A DNA stretch of 54,608 nucleotides from Deltaproteobacteria bacterium (lineage in GTDB: Bacteria > Bdellovibrionota > Bdellovibrionia > Bdellovibrionales > JAMPXM01): the NCBI GenBank assembly GCA_017302795.1, contig JAFLCB010000017.1, positions 1 through 54,608 of the forward strand, read 5' to 3'. A program made the translations under genes and the position numbers. This document shows, piece by piece, positions 34,965 to 43,949 of the stretch (within the stretch, counting starts at the first letter, position 1; each line of letters opens with the position of its first letter). The notes under the pieces are model-generated. The model saw only the letters and a list, made by a program, of their open reading frames with translations, did no database searches and was not told the DNA's origin.

Positions 34965-35495
34965 TTAATGTTCGTCGCGCTGCGAAGGATTCGCAAATCC
35001 TTTTTCATAACTGCGGCTTCCGCCCGAGCCAGGACGCAGGTGAAGTTTTATTAGCTTTTGCGGCATCGCACCTCGCGTGAAGGACTTTCGCGGGCCACCT
35101 TCGCCTAATATTAATCGTGAAGCTTGAATTTGAATTTTTTGAACTTGTCCCATGCTGTGGACGGTTAGCCCCGACGGATCTGAACAAAATCTGGCCGGCC
35201 CTGTCCGCATCACGCCATAGAGATCTAGAAATCCAGAAGTGTAAAATGTAAGTACGTAGGTGGATGGTTCATCAGAATTCGTATCTACAAAAACATCGAA
35301 GAAGGAGCCGGCAGTTTCGTTAACATATCCCACTTTGAACTTCTCAGGAAAAAAGTCCTTCAACTTTACGAGTTCAGGATGGGCCATCAACTCGTTTGGC
35401 GTCGAGGCGCAAGTAGAGTCTTCGGCGTTTGCGCCAAACGCCGCGAACGTTAAGAAAACCGGTAAAACAAATCGAACACGAACTGGGCGACCCAC
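34965..35495 (-). CDS. Secreted protein of unknown function
   Basis: A 176-residue protein with a signal peptide (RFVLPVFLTFAAFGANA, cleavage near residue 24). Two Cys may pair. The C-terminal 40 residues are basic and rich in Gly, Arg and Ser. No family is recognised. The start is GTG 35493-35495, preceded by GTGAGG. It opens the three-gene unit with DUF167 and the lipoprotein. Confidence 0.65.
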   Translation of the reverse strand: MGRPVRVRFVLPVFLTFAAFGANAEDSTCASTPNELMAHPELVKLKDFFPEKFKVGYVNETAGSFFDVFVDTNSDEPSTYVLTFYTSGFLDLYGVMRTGPARFCSDPSGLTVHSMGQVQKIQIQASRLILGEGGPRKSFTRGAMPQKLIKLHLRPGSGGSRSYEKGFANPSQRDEH

Positions 35496-35641
35496 GGATC
35501 GAACCTCACTGCTAACTCCAGTCTACCGCGCAATTGAATATCCGATGCCAGATTGCGGAAAACACGGACCTTTGTCTCGGTTTGAGGCACTACCGAAAAC
35601 AAGTTTCAATTCGGGAATTCTGCTTTCACAATAGATAGAGC

Positions 35642-36073
35642 ATGCTGCGTAGAACTCTATTTCCCGTTACGACCATCTACATCTTCTCTTCGTCACTTTT
35701 GGTAGCAGGAATTTTGCTGCCGAACGCCGGCACCGCGAGTCCACGCTCGGGATCGGAAACCAAAGCGTCCGTTATCAAAACCGAAGTTAGTCGCGACCTT
35801 TACCTCAAACGTTTAAAAGTCGAACTTCAAAGAAATCTTTGTACTGAAACATCGCTGTTGGGTTGTTTCAAAATTTCGAAATCGGACTGTCACCAAGTGA
35901 TCGGTTTAAGCTTTGGCGTTTGCGCCAAAAATGCAAACGTACCTGCGATCGTATCGCTTTCCGGCGAAGACTTGTTGATCGCCGAATCCGTCGGCGGTTG
36001 TGTTTCCGAAAAACTTGGCGAAAAGTATCAAGACAAATTTTTAGAGGGATCTGAATGCGCAACAAGAAAGTAA
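35642..36073 (+). CDS. Small exported Cys-containing protein of unknown function
   Basis: A 143-residue protein with an N-terminal signal segment (residues 7-30). The mature part has six Cys residues (near 67, 75, 83, 94, 118 and 139), consistent with three disulfides in the periplasm. No family is recognised. The gene overlaps the next one by 19 bases, so the two are translationally linked and probably act together. Confidence 0.6.
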   Translation: MLRRTLFPVTTIYIFSSSLLVAGILLPNAGTASPRSGSETKASVIKTEVSRDLYLKRLKVELQRNLCTETSLLGCFKISKSDCHQVIGLSFGVCAKNANVPAIVSLSGEDLLIAESVGGCVSEKLGEKYQDKFLEGSECATRK

Positions 36074-38082
36074 TAGGCTTTCCGATGATTCTCTTGTGTG
36101 TTTTCACTTCTGCGATTTCAGAACAGCAAGTTCTCGCCGAAACTGTCTCCGCCTCGGAGTGTCTCCCTGGCTGGAACGCAAAAATGGAACGACTTCGGGC
36201 TGCGCAGCGGGCGCACTCCTGTTCTGGCTCTGCCACCATGACGGAATGTCGAGCTCTCATGGGCTTAGGAGCTGTCGGCATTGCGGCCGCCGCTAAGACC
36301 CTTGGTACGCTTGCCTCCCGCAAAGCGGCTTTAGCAGTGCGAGATGCTGAATTTCGCCCATGTCCTCTTCCAGGTAAATCGACGGTTCAACTGCCGCACA
36401 TTCTTCCGGGTCTTAACTTATTCGTCAGCACGGCCTGGGCCTCTTGCACACCGAGAATTGAAATTGAACAAAGTCAAATTTCGAATGCTATTTCCGAAGT
36501 TGCAGATGAAGTAGAATCCACGCTGAACGAAGCAAAGGCCTCCCTCAAGGCGATGGAAGAACTTGATACGGAATTGGCTGGCCTAGATGAACCGACACGA
36601 ATTGCGAAAAGTAAACCAGTTCTTGAAGCTTCGGTGCGTGGCCATCAAGCTGAGTTCGAAAAAACTCAAAGAGGTTATGAACAAGCTCGCGATCGACTGG
36701 GATATCAAGCGGAGGCTGACAAGCAATATTTTGCTAAACAGGAGAAAGATCGTCTCTTTCGAGAATTCAAAGCGATGTTTCGTGCCACCTTCGGTAAGCC
36801 TTACGATGAAGAGCTAGACTACAATATAGATTATAGGTCCGATCGAAACCTTGCCCCGCACCAACAGGAAAAATTCAAAGCACTATTTAAAGAAATCGAA
36901 GCTGCGTCGACTAAAGAATTTAACGCCAGGATAGAATTGCAAAAAATCGAACGAGATCCTCAAGTACAAAGATTGAAGGCGCAGGCAGAATCGTTGAATT
37001 CGCAGACCAACCGAATCAGAAGCATGAACAATAATCCAGGCGACTACAGCAAATCTCTTTCTGAGCAAACCAAGGCTTTGCGGGCATCGGTTGCAGAACT
37101 AGAGAAGTCGAAGGAAGCTCTTCGCGATTTTCAGGTCGCGACAAAAGCTGCAAAATCCAGCGGCGATCTTTTTGCAATTGCTGATCGTCTGCGCAGTTTT
37201 GTTCCTAAAGACTTTCTCGCCGATCCAGCGAAACGAGCGCTTGCGGAAGCGATGACGGGATTAAGAGCAACCATGGAGGCTTTAGTCCACATCGAAGGCA
37301 AGATGACAGACGCCTCCCATAATTTAATTGCAAAATGGACCGCGCATCTTCCAAAAGCAAGTGCGGGCCTCAGAACAACGGCCTCGCTTGCAGCAAAGGG
37401 AATCGCGTTTGTCGGCGGCAGCTTTGTCAGTCTTGCGACCTTTGCGAGCAACGAATTCGCTGGCGGTTGCCCTGGCACGCCAAGCTCTGCAAATTTTCCT
37501 GCAGATCCCGACAAAGGATGTTCGAGAGATTTTTCGTTCGATAATCCCTCAGCTGCGAAGCTTGCCGCGTTGGACTCCAAAGATCTCTGCGAAATGGCAA
37601 AATCGAATCCCATGGCAAGCGCAGAGATCGATCAGATGATCGCGGCAAACTATGATCGGTATTACCCCGGGGTCAGAGGTCAGTGCGGTAATCCGCTGAA
37701 GCTAAGTTCATCGCGCTGGGGTAACCTCACATATGATGGCAAAGAAACTCTGTTTACGCCGACCGGTGAGAGTAAACCTGTTTCAATTAGTTACGACGAG
37801 CGAGGAAACGAGACGTCAGTGAAGCTTCCAAAATTCAATCGAAGCGCCGGAAGTGAAAAAGTGAACTGGGGCGAAAGTGCCCCGATTGGATATGGGGACC
37901 GTCATGTGAAAGCGACGGCCATTTATCGCGATATGGTTCGGCCTATTCTTGCTGAAGCGAGTGCCTGCTGTTCCGGATCAGGAGTCACGCCGCCCGTTTC
38001 TGATTGTGCGCGTTGGGGCCTGACCGGCGGAGCTGGAAGTGGCAACCAACCGCTACAACGAGGCGGACCAACGGGGCGCTAA
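36055..38082 (+). CDS. Large exported coiled-coil protein of unknown function
   Basis: A 675-residue protein with a signal peptide (cleavage near VLAE, residue 29), a Cys-containing N-terminal region, and long helical heptad-rich stretches over about 140-440. The C-terminal 170 residues are non-helical with a Cys pair and a Gly-rich tail. Family unknown; the composition suggests a periplasmic or surface structural protein. ATG 36055 has GAGGGA upstream and lies inside the end of the preceding gene. It converges with the barrel frame at 38079 (4-base overlap of stops). Confidence 0.65.
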   Translation: MRNKKVIGFPMILLCVFTSAISEQQVLAETVSASECLPGWNAKMERLRAAQRAHSCSGSATMTECRALMGLGAVGIAAAAKTLGTLASRKAALAVRDAEFRPCPLPGKSTVQLPHILPGLNLFVSTAWASCTPRIEIEQSQISNAISEVADEVESTLNEAKASLKAMEELDTELAGLDEPTRIAKSKPVLEASVRGHQAEFEKTQRGYEQARDRLGYQAEADKQYFAKQEKDRLFREFKAMFRATFGKPYDEELDYNIDYRSDRNLAPHQQEKFKALFKEIEAASTKEFNARIELQKIERDPQVQRLKAQAESLNSQTNRIRSMNNNPGDYSKSLSEQTKALRASVAELEKSKEALRDFQVATKAAKSSGDLFAIADRLRSFVPKDFLADPAKRALAEAMTGLRATMEALVHIEGKMTDASHNLIAKWTAHLPKASAGLRTTASLAAKGIAFVGGSFVSLATFASNEFAGGCPGTPSSANFPADPDKGCSRDFSFDNPSAAKLAALDSKDLCEMAKSNPMASAEIDQMIAANYDRYYPGVRGQCGNPLKLSSSRWGNLTYDGKETLFTPTGESKPVSISYDERGNETSVKLPKFNRSAGSEKVNWGESAPIGYGDRHVKATAIYRDMVRPILAEASACCSGSGVTPPVSDCARWGLTGGAGSGNQPLQRGGPTGR

Positions 38083-38627
38083 AAGCGAACGCCAAGACCT
38101 GCGCCAAAGAATGCTCCACCACTGATAGTGATTCCGTCACCCATCGCAACGAAGTTCGATCCCTCAATGGAAAGCATCCAATTGGGCCCTAACCAAAAGC
38201 GTGAACCAACGATCACTTGGCCATAATTGTACTGAGCACTACTAACTGTGAAGGCCGTTTGGCCGGTATCGGCATTTCGGAACTCGACGGGATCAGTTGA
38301 AACTTGAACGAATCTTCCGGTCGCATAGGGTTCGAAAAACCCAGATAAATAGCTCACCATCAAATCACCGTAGTAGTGATTTCCGCCCAAAGAACTTCCA
38401 GCTCCAATGGCACCCGCTAACGAAAATCCTCCGGAGCGGCCATTGATTATCGAATATTTTCCTCGGATGCCGAAACTCAAACTTTCCCAATGAATTCCAA
38501 AATCAAAATTTTCAGTGACCCCAGCATTCCACTTCAAGACGTAACCAGCCTGACCATATCCGGCTATGATCTCATGATCACCTTTGCCGACAGAACGGCT
38601 TGCTGCACTTTGCGATCGGACCCTGAT
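38079..38627 (-). pseudogene. Outer-membrane beta-barrel frame without a start, in frame with the upstream gene
   Basis: An open frame of 182 codons with strong barrel character: alternating Gly/aromatic strands (HEIIAGYGQAGYVLKW) and a C-terminal GLGVRF. It has no signal peptide and no ATG or GTG; the only start candidate is TTG 38535-38537, which would delete the first strands. The frame is opened by TAG 38628-38630, which is the stop codon of the upstream gene in the same frame. It may be a nonsense-split C-terminal domain, a readthrough product, or a truncated gene remnant. Confidence 0.5.
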
Positions 38628-40982
38628 CTAAAGACCTAGACGTTTCAATTTTGCCCATAAAATTTGGCACTTTTCGCGAAGTCCACTTGGATACGAATTA
38701 GACTTTTCAGGCCGTGAAGTATTCTGCGAATCTGATACGACTTGTGGCGACGTTTCGTTTACCACCTTTTCGACGGATGCAAGCGGATCTAGTCGACTTA
38801 CACGTGCTTGGATTTTGCTTTCGATCTCCGGGGTCCATTCGCCACTGAGCTTCAAGGCTTTCTCTAGCGATTTCGGCGCAAAAGCATTAAACTGCCTTTT
38901 TAACTCTGGCTGATCACTTGATTCGACGGCATCTGCGACCGCCTCAAACGCAGCCATTGAACGAGTACGAAAGAGCGGCGTAAACCCAGCATCACCGAGA
39001 GGTCGAAACGTCGTTGGTTTCCCGTGGTTTTTTATTAGCCTCACCACTTCGTCGGTGACACCCGGCAAAGAGTGGAGATCTGCAAAGTCAATAAGACTGG
39101 CGGCGCCGTGACTTTCGAATTGCGTGACCTTTCGAATGATTGCGGATGGGTGACTTTCAGCTATTTTTCTCGCCGCTTCCAACGCCTGACCTCGATAATG
39201 CCGTTTGTAAGTATCATCATTGGGATCGGCGTGTCTCATCTCGTCCGCCATTGCGCGTTCGACGACGTACAATGCATCGCTGGTCGTTTCTTTGAATTGA
39301 CTTAATATCATGCGACGAAACAATGGCCGATCGGAGCTGGGTACCTTATGTTCGCTGTCTATTTTTAAGCCGGCTGCGTGAAGAGAAACCAGATTAGCGT
39401 CATCCAGCTTTGACCGGTTACGTAAAACCTGATCGATTGCACCACGAAGTACTGACTTTGTTTTGAGATCTATTTCGTCGCCCATGCGGTGGGCAAAGGC
39501 CATTTCTCGCAAGACGGAAGAAGCGCGACGGGCAATTCCCGCTGTTTCGGACTGTTCTACGGCCGCTGCAAGCTTCGTTGCAAATAATTGCTCCGCGCTC
39601 GCGTCCAATTTTCCCATGATCCTTAGGTTCAGTAGAGCATCCGCAGTCAATTCGCTTGGATGCCCGAGATAATAGTCCAAATATTTCGATGCGATCGGAT
39701 GATCGTGACCTAAATGCCAGCCCCGCACAATCACCGATACTCCGGCCTGCACCAGAGGACCCGGTGGATCCCGCAACATTCGCTGAAACATACTCCACAC
39801 TTCATCACTGGCGTGATGACTATCCGAATAGCGCGACAGGTTACCATAAACTTCTGTCCATTCTTCAGAAGCTAAAGCCCGCCGAGTAACTTCGTCCGTA
39901 CGTTTAATGATCTCCTCATTCGGCACGATATCGCGAAAGTCGCGCAAAACATACGGATTGATCCTCTTGATTCTTTCTAAAATCGATGGATTGCGTGCTG
40001 TAGTCTGTGCGACTTCCCGAGACATTTTTTCGATCGCTGCTTTTTCGTCGGTCATCACCAGTTCAAGAACTTCAGACAACTCTTGCTTCACATTTTTTGC
40101 GTGCTCTTTAAGCTCGTAATGCGTTCCGTCGACTTTTCGCACAAGGCTGTGTTTTTGCGAAAGCTTTCGATCATAAATATTTTGCAACATATCGCCTCGG
40201 TTCCCAACCGGAATTTCAAGAATGGGATCATATTGCTCCCCCGCATCCAAAAGTCGCACCATAAGAAGTCTTCGCCATGCGTGCATCACTCTTTCGATCG
40301 ACTTTTCATCGACGCCACTAACAGAAAAATGAATGTGTGTTGCGGCACTGCTTCTTTTCATCAGCTGAGGCGACTCCAATTCCGTTTTTAGACCAGTCGT
40401 CTTCGACACTTCGTCGAGGTGGCGAAAAAATTCGTCTTTTCTCGATGTGGGGTTTTTAAGGGCAATTTCTACGCTCTGGCGAGCTCCAGGCTTAACGTCT
40501 CGACTGCGGCCATCTAGTGAATAGGTCACTCGGCTCATCCATTCTGGCGCATCGGCCTTCGGACGAAGATACATTTCAAGATCTGAGACTAATTTATTTC
40601 GAATGGGAATTTTCGTTTCAATGATGTCGGCGATCACTCGGCTAGGAAGTCGCGTAAACTTAGCGATTCCCAATCGCTCCTCCCGGGGAAGTTCACGCCA
40701 TCGTCTTGCCAGCACTTGCCAATCAGATCCCTTTGGTACCAGCAAACCAGAATTGTTCGTTTCGAGCGAACGCCTCGTCGGCAATAATTGCTTTGGCTTC
40801 GCCTCGGGTTTTGGCGGATTCGTGCTTAGAATAATACTCGGTGCTACTAGCTCTGAACTTCGGTGATCCACGAGGTTTAAATTCAAATTTAAATCTTTCG
40901 TCAGTTTTTCTCGGACAGCTGGCGGAAGATCTTCGAGCGCACCCGGGTAAGAAATGTATTCGTCCAAGATTTCGCGCGACAT
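38628..40982 (-). CDS. Large protein with amidoligase-like and helical-repeat regions, probably lacking its true N-terminus
   Basis: A 784-residue open frame. Residues 150-240 contain SVEIALKNPTSRKDEFFRHL and ATHIHFSVSG, which resemble the amidoligase-type (ATP-grasp/COOH-NH2 ligase-like) pattern of conserved His. Residues 340-720 are helical, HEAT- or ARM-like. There is no signal peptide in this frame, but a frame to its left supplies one, with a first strand (FGHDFELS) that would complete the amidoligase-like fold; one extra G at 41000-41003 joins them. ATG 40980-40982 has no good ribosome site. The domain call is tentative. Confidence 0.55.
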   Translation of the reverse strand: MSREILDEYISYPGALEDLPPAVREKLTKDLNLNLNLVDHRSSELVAPSIILSTNPPKPEAKPKQLLPTRRSLETNNSGLLVPKGSDWQVLARRWRELPREERLGIAKFTRLPSRVIADIIETKIPIRNKLVSDLEMYLRPKADAPEWMSRVTYSLDGRSRDVKPGARQSVEIALKNPTSRKDEFFRHLDEVSKTTGLKTELESPQLMKRSSAATHIHFSVSGVDEKSIERVMHAWRRLLMVRLLDAGEQYDPILEIPVGNRGDMLQNIYDRKLSQKHSLVRKVDGTHYELKEHAKNVKQELSEVLELVMTDEKAAIEKMSREVAQTTARNPSILERIKRINPYVLRDFRDIVPNEEIIKRTDEVTRRALASEEWTEVYGNLSRYSDSHHASDEVWSMFQRMLRDPPGPLVQAGVSVIVRGWHLGHDHPIASKYLDYYLGHPSELTADALLNLRIMGKLDASAEQLFATKLAAAVEQSETAGIARRASSVLREMAFAHRMGDEIDLKTKSVLRGAIDQVLRNRSKLDDANLVSLHAAGLKIDSEHKVPSSDRPLFRRMILSQFKETTSDALYVVERAMADEMRHADPNDDTYKRHYRGQALEAARKIAESHPSAIIRKVTQFESHGAASLIDFADLHSLPGVTDEVVRLIKNHGKPTTFRPLGDAGFTPLFRTRSMAAFEAVADAVESSDQPELKRQFNAFAPKSLEKALKLSGEWTPEIESKIQARVSRLDPLASVEKVVNETSPQVVSDSQNTSRPEKSNSYPSGLREKCQILWAKLKRLGL

Positions 40983-41215
40983 AACATTCTGCCATACCTC
41001 CCCGGTCTAATTCGGAGGCCTGTTTCCATGCGCGGCAGATCTAAGTGCGGAACGATATTCGCCAAATGCTGCGTGCTAAGTTCGAAATCATGCCCAAATA
41101 AAAATCTGCTTTCCGCTTCCTCGGCCGCTGCGAAATCGAGCTGGCCGGAACCCAAAAGTACCGACGTAAGGCAAAGAAACGCGAGATAAAAGTGTGAGCG
41201 CCGATGCTTAAACAA
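40901..41215 (-). pseudogene. Signal-peptide-bearing 5' fragment of the same gene
   Basis: A 104-codon frame from TTG 41213-41215. Residues 8-22 are hydrophobic (FYLAFLCLTSVLLG) after a basic n-region, a good signal peptide. Residues 36-72 read RFLFGHDFELSTQHL and onward, plausible protein that stops making sense after the GGGG run at 41000-41003. Inserting one G there gives PGEVWQNV and leads straight into the downstream Met. The composite would be about 862 residues. A sequencing error or a true mutation are both possible. Confidence 0.5.
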
Positions 41216-41359
41216 CTAGTTTCTTTTCGGTGCTTTTGCATAGATATATGAGAATCAAGACCCTAGGGAACAGAACTGTTTATTACGTGTTCTATTAAGA
41301 ACCAAGCCCAACGTCCGTTCCGTGCAAGTCCAACGTCTACAGCCTTGCGTGAATATGAC

Positions 41360-42136
41360 CTAGTATTCAGAATCTATTGGTGATCCGTCGTGGAAAAGCG
41401 AACGCAGCAATAAGCAGCGATCCGAGCTATTGTCTCGACAGAGCTCTGCCTCTGTCCGTACGTTTGTGACACTTGACCGCTCCGAGGGGCTGAAGCGAAT
41501 AATTTTCGATTGAAATACACCAGCAGCTGGCTCACTTGGGGCGCTGGTTTCATTATTGTGACAAAGCCCACAGGAAGTTCCGCCGCCGAAGCGAATGTGA
41601 TCGAGCCCTGCAGATTCTTGTATCACTGCCTCCGTGATCGGAAATAAAAATTCGGCCCGCGCCGCACTGTCTCCAGTTTTCAGCGAGCCCACTTCAAGAC
41701 TTCCCTTGGCGGGACCATCGGGAACTATTCCTAACAATAGGTTTCCTACTCGAAGAACAATGCGCGGGTCTTTGATGCCAGGAGACGGCTGCGCACTTCC
41801 GCTGCTGAATCCAGCCGTCAATCGAAGTGGACGCGGAAGACCTGCAATCACGCAGTGAAGTTGAAGCGGTCTCGGTAACGTATTGAGGTAGCTCACGAGG
41901 TCGGTAATATTCTGTAGGTTCGGCGATAGATTCGCCGATGGATTCTCTGCACCAGCAGAACTCATTGCTTGGCACGCCTGCTTTTCTTCTGGGGACAATA
42001 AAGATTCAGCCCGCACCGAATCAACAGCGGCGGTCTGAAACGCCGGCTCGCACGCTTGCCCGAACAGTAAAGTCGTCATCCCCAGAACCGACCAGAATGA
42101 CAGCTGCCACTTAGGCAGTTTCGAAACTAGTTTCAT
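41360..42136 (-). CDS. Lipoprotein with a CxxCH heme-binding motif
   Basis: A 258-residue protein. The signal peptide ends in FGQAC, lipid-modified Cys29. Near residue 195 the motif CGLCHN follows GGGTS, a c-type heme site. A distal Met ligand could not be assigned. It may be a small monoheme electron carrier or sensor on the periplasmic side of a membrane. It lies downstream of the dioxygenase gene on the same strand (75-base gap). Confidence 0.65.
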   Translation of the reverse strand: MKLVSKLPKWQLSFWSVLGMTTLLFGQACEPAFQTAAVDSVRAESLLSPEEKQACQAMSSAGAENPSANLSPNLQNITDLVSYLNTLPRPLQLHCVIAGLPRPLRLTAGFSSGSAQPSPGIKDPRIVLRVGNLLLGIVPDGPAKGSLEVGSLKTGDSAARAEFLFPITEAVIQESAGLDHIRFGGGTSCGLCHNNETSAPSEPAAGVFQSKIIRFSPSERSSVTNVRTEAELCRDNSSDRCLLLRSLFHDGSPIDSEY

Positions 42137-42210
42137 AGCTAGATTTTAGATCTATCGAGGCCTCGCCGGTCCGGGAGCGTGGGGCATCGGTCAAAATGCC
42201 CCACCAATTA

Positions 42211-42888
42211 TCAAATTGAGACAGACTTTATGCGCAAATCAAAAGTTCCCACTGGTTCCGCCGCTGAACCGGTCACAAACTGCACGATCGCATGTTCTTG
42301 ATCGGGTTTAGGTAACGCCTGTAGAATGAGATCGGTTTGATTGTGGGCTTCGCCAGCGAAGTACATTTGCGTTATCAACTCGTGATAGCCGCGCTTCAAA
42401 ACTCGGAAATGAATGTGCGGCGGGCGAATCCAGTTTCGACCAGCTGGGTACGCGCCTGGAACTATCGTTTTAAAGCGGTAGAACCCATTTTGATCCGTGA
42501 TCGCACGACCCCAATATTGAAAGTCAGGATCTAATGCCGCCGTGTTGGGATCATTTGGATGATTGTATTTCCCAGTAGCGCACGCTTGCCAGATTTCCAC
42601 TAAGACACCGCCTACTGCCGCGCAGTCTTGATCACTGACTGTTCCCTGAACCCAAACGACTTTCCCCTGCGCCTGCTTAGTCCTTCCGGCCACTGTGGTT
42701 AAGTCTGTGTCCTTGTCCAGTTGATTGACGACTGGATAAAACGGACCTTCCGGTTGGGCGGTCGTGACTGAGCACATTGCCGCGGCATTGGCTTTCGAAA
42801 CGGCTACACTTGCACCCGTCAAAGCCGTTAACGCTAATGCCGAATTTCGTAAGAACTCCCGTCGAGAACTGTTTTCCTTCTTTTCCAC
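42211..42888 (-). CDS. Intradiol ring-cleavage dioxygenase-like protein, Tat-exported
   Basis: A 225-residue protein of the protocatechuate 3,4-dioxygenase superfamily. The N-terminus is a twin-arginine signal (SRREFLRN, then a hydrophobic stretch to SKANA). The iron-ligand set is present: Tyr in GKYNHP, Tyr in GAYPAGRNW, and the two His of RPPHIHF. The family opens catechol-type rings using non-heme Fe(III); exported single-chain members like this one have mostly unknown substrates. A LysR regulator is divergent 94 bases away, as is usual for inducible catabolic genes. Confidence 0.88.
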   Translation of the reverse strand: MEKKENSSRREFLRNSALALTALTGASVAVSKANAAAMCSVTTAQPEGPFYPVVNQLDKDTDLTTVAGRTKQAQGKVVWVQGTVSDQDCAAVGGVLVEIWQACATGKYNHPNDPNTAALDPDFQYWGRAITDQNGFYRFKTIVPGAYPAGRNWIRPPHIHFRVLKRGYHELITQMYFAGEAHNQTDLILQALPKPDQEHAIVQFVTGSAAEPVGTFDLRIKSVSI

Positions 42889-42982
42889 TGCTCACCTCCT
42901 GGCGCAAGACTTAATCTCTAGAAGTAAATTACAAAATTGAATCTTATTTACTTTGGCCATTCTTTAAAGTTATCACCTTTTA

Positions 42983-43858
42983 ATGCTTTCACCGCACGAC
43001 GTCTTTTATTTTCAGACAATAGCTCGATTGAAATCGCTGCGCGCAGCAGCCAGCGAACTACATGTCACCCAACCGGGCCTTAGCCATGCGCTTAAACGCC
43101 TTGAAACCGCCGTGGGGGTCTCGCTTTTTGAGCGAACACCTAAGGGACTTAAAACGACGGTCGAAGGCAAAAGACTTCTTGAAATGGCAACGCCAATTCT
43201 TGAACAGTGGCGTCAGCTCGTCGCTGAAAGTGCGGAAACTGAGTCTCGTCGGCGTTTACGCATCGGAATGCACGCATCCGTCGCTTCCTACTTTGCCCCA
43301 GGGCTATTGGACACCTTGGCAAAGCGAGAGCTAACCTCTGGTTTCGAATTTGTTCACGGGCTCTCGCGAGATCTGGTCCGCCTCGTGCTTGAAGGCGAAC
43401 TTGAAATTGCCCTAGCCATGAACCCAAACCCTCACCCTTCTTTGGTCATTCGCGAGCTTTTGACAGACTCCGTTCGGGTTTTTGTCGCGCCCGCACTTAA
43501 GCGTGCTGCAAGCAGGTCAAATCATCTTATTTACGATCCTGCTCTTTCCCAATCGCAGTGGCTTATCAAAGCTCACGCAAAGCAAGGCCAGACATTTTCG
43601 ACGCATTCTCATTCAAGTAATCTGGAGGTCATTCGCGAGCTAGCTGAAGCCGCCATCGGGGCCGCGATTCTTCCGACTCGCGTGGCAGCACTATCCAGAA
43701 AACCCCTCATTTCGCTCTGGCCGAGCGGCAAGGAGGCCCCTCAGTTTCGAGACCGCCTTTGTATCGTGTGCCGGCCGCAGCTGGCTCGAACGGATTTTGG
43801 CAAAGCACTGTTGCAAACCGTGAAGGAAACAGGCCTAGAATTACAATCTGGCAGCTAG
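42983..43858 (+). CDS. LysR-family transcriptional regulator
   Basis: A 291-residue LysR-type regulator. The helix-turn-helix lies within residues 5-60 (AAASELHVTQPGLSHALKRL) and the effector-binding domain follows at about 90-290. Its position, divergent from the dioxygenase gene with a 94-base shared region, suggests that it controls that gene in response to a substrate or intermediate. Confidence 0.9.
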   Translation: MLSPHDVFYFQTIARLKSLRAAASELHVTQPGLSHALKRLETAVGVSLFERTPKGLKTTVEGKRLLEMATPILEQWRQLVAESAETESRRRLRIGMHASVASYFAPGLLDTLAKRELTSGFEFVHGLSRDLVRLVLEGELEIALAMNPNPHPSLVIRELLTDSVRVFVAPALKRAASRSNHLIYDPALSQSQWLIKAHAKQGQTFSTHSHSSNLEVIRELAEAAIGAAILPTRVAALSRKPLISLWPSGKEAPQFRDRLCIVCRPQLARTDFGKALLQTVKETGLELQSGS

Positions 43859-43949
43859 CATGTAGGGAATGAATAATATTAGTACAAAAAGGCATTCGCC
43901 CTGACATTCGATCTCCGCTAAAGACCCCTTCAAGCCGGAGGGGCCAAGT

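Noticed and set aside
40723-40995. 90-codon minus-strand frame starting at a site with GGGGAGG
   Set aside because: It overlaps the large protein out of frame, and its residues look random; the GGGGAGG is better explained as the frameshifted run of the larger gene.
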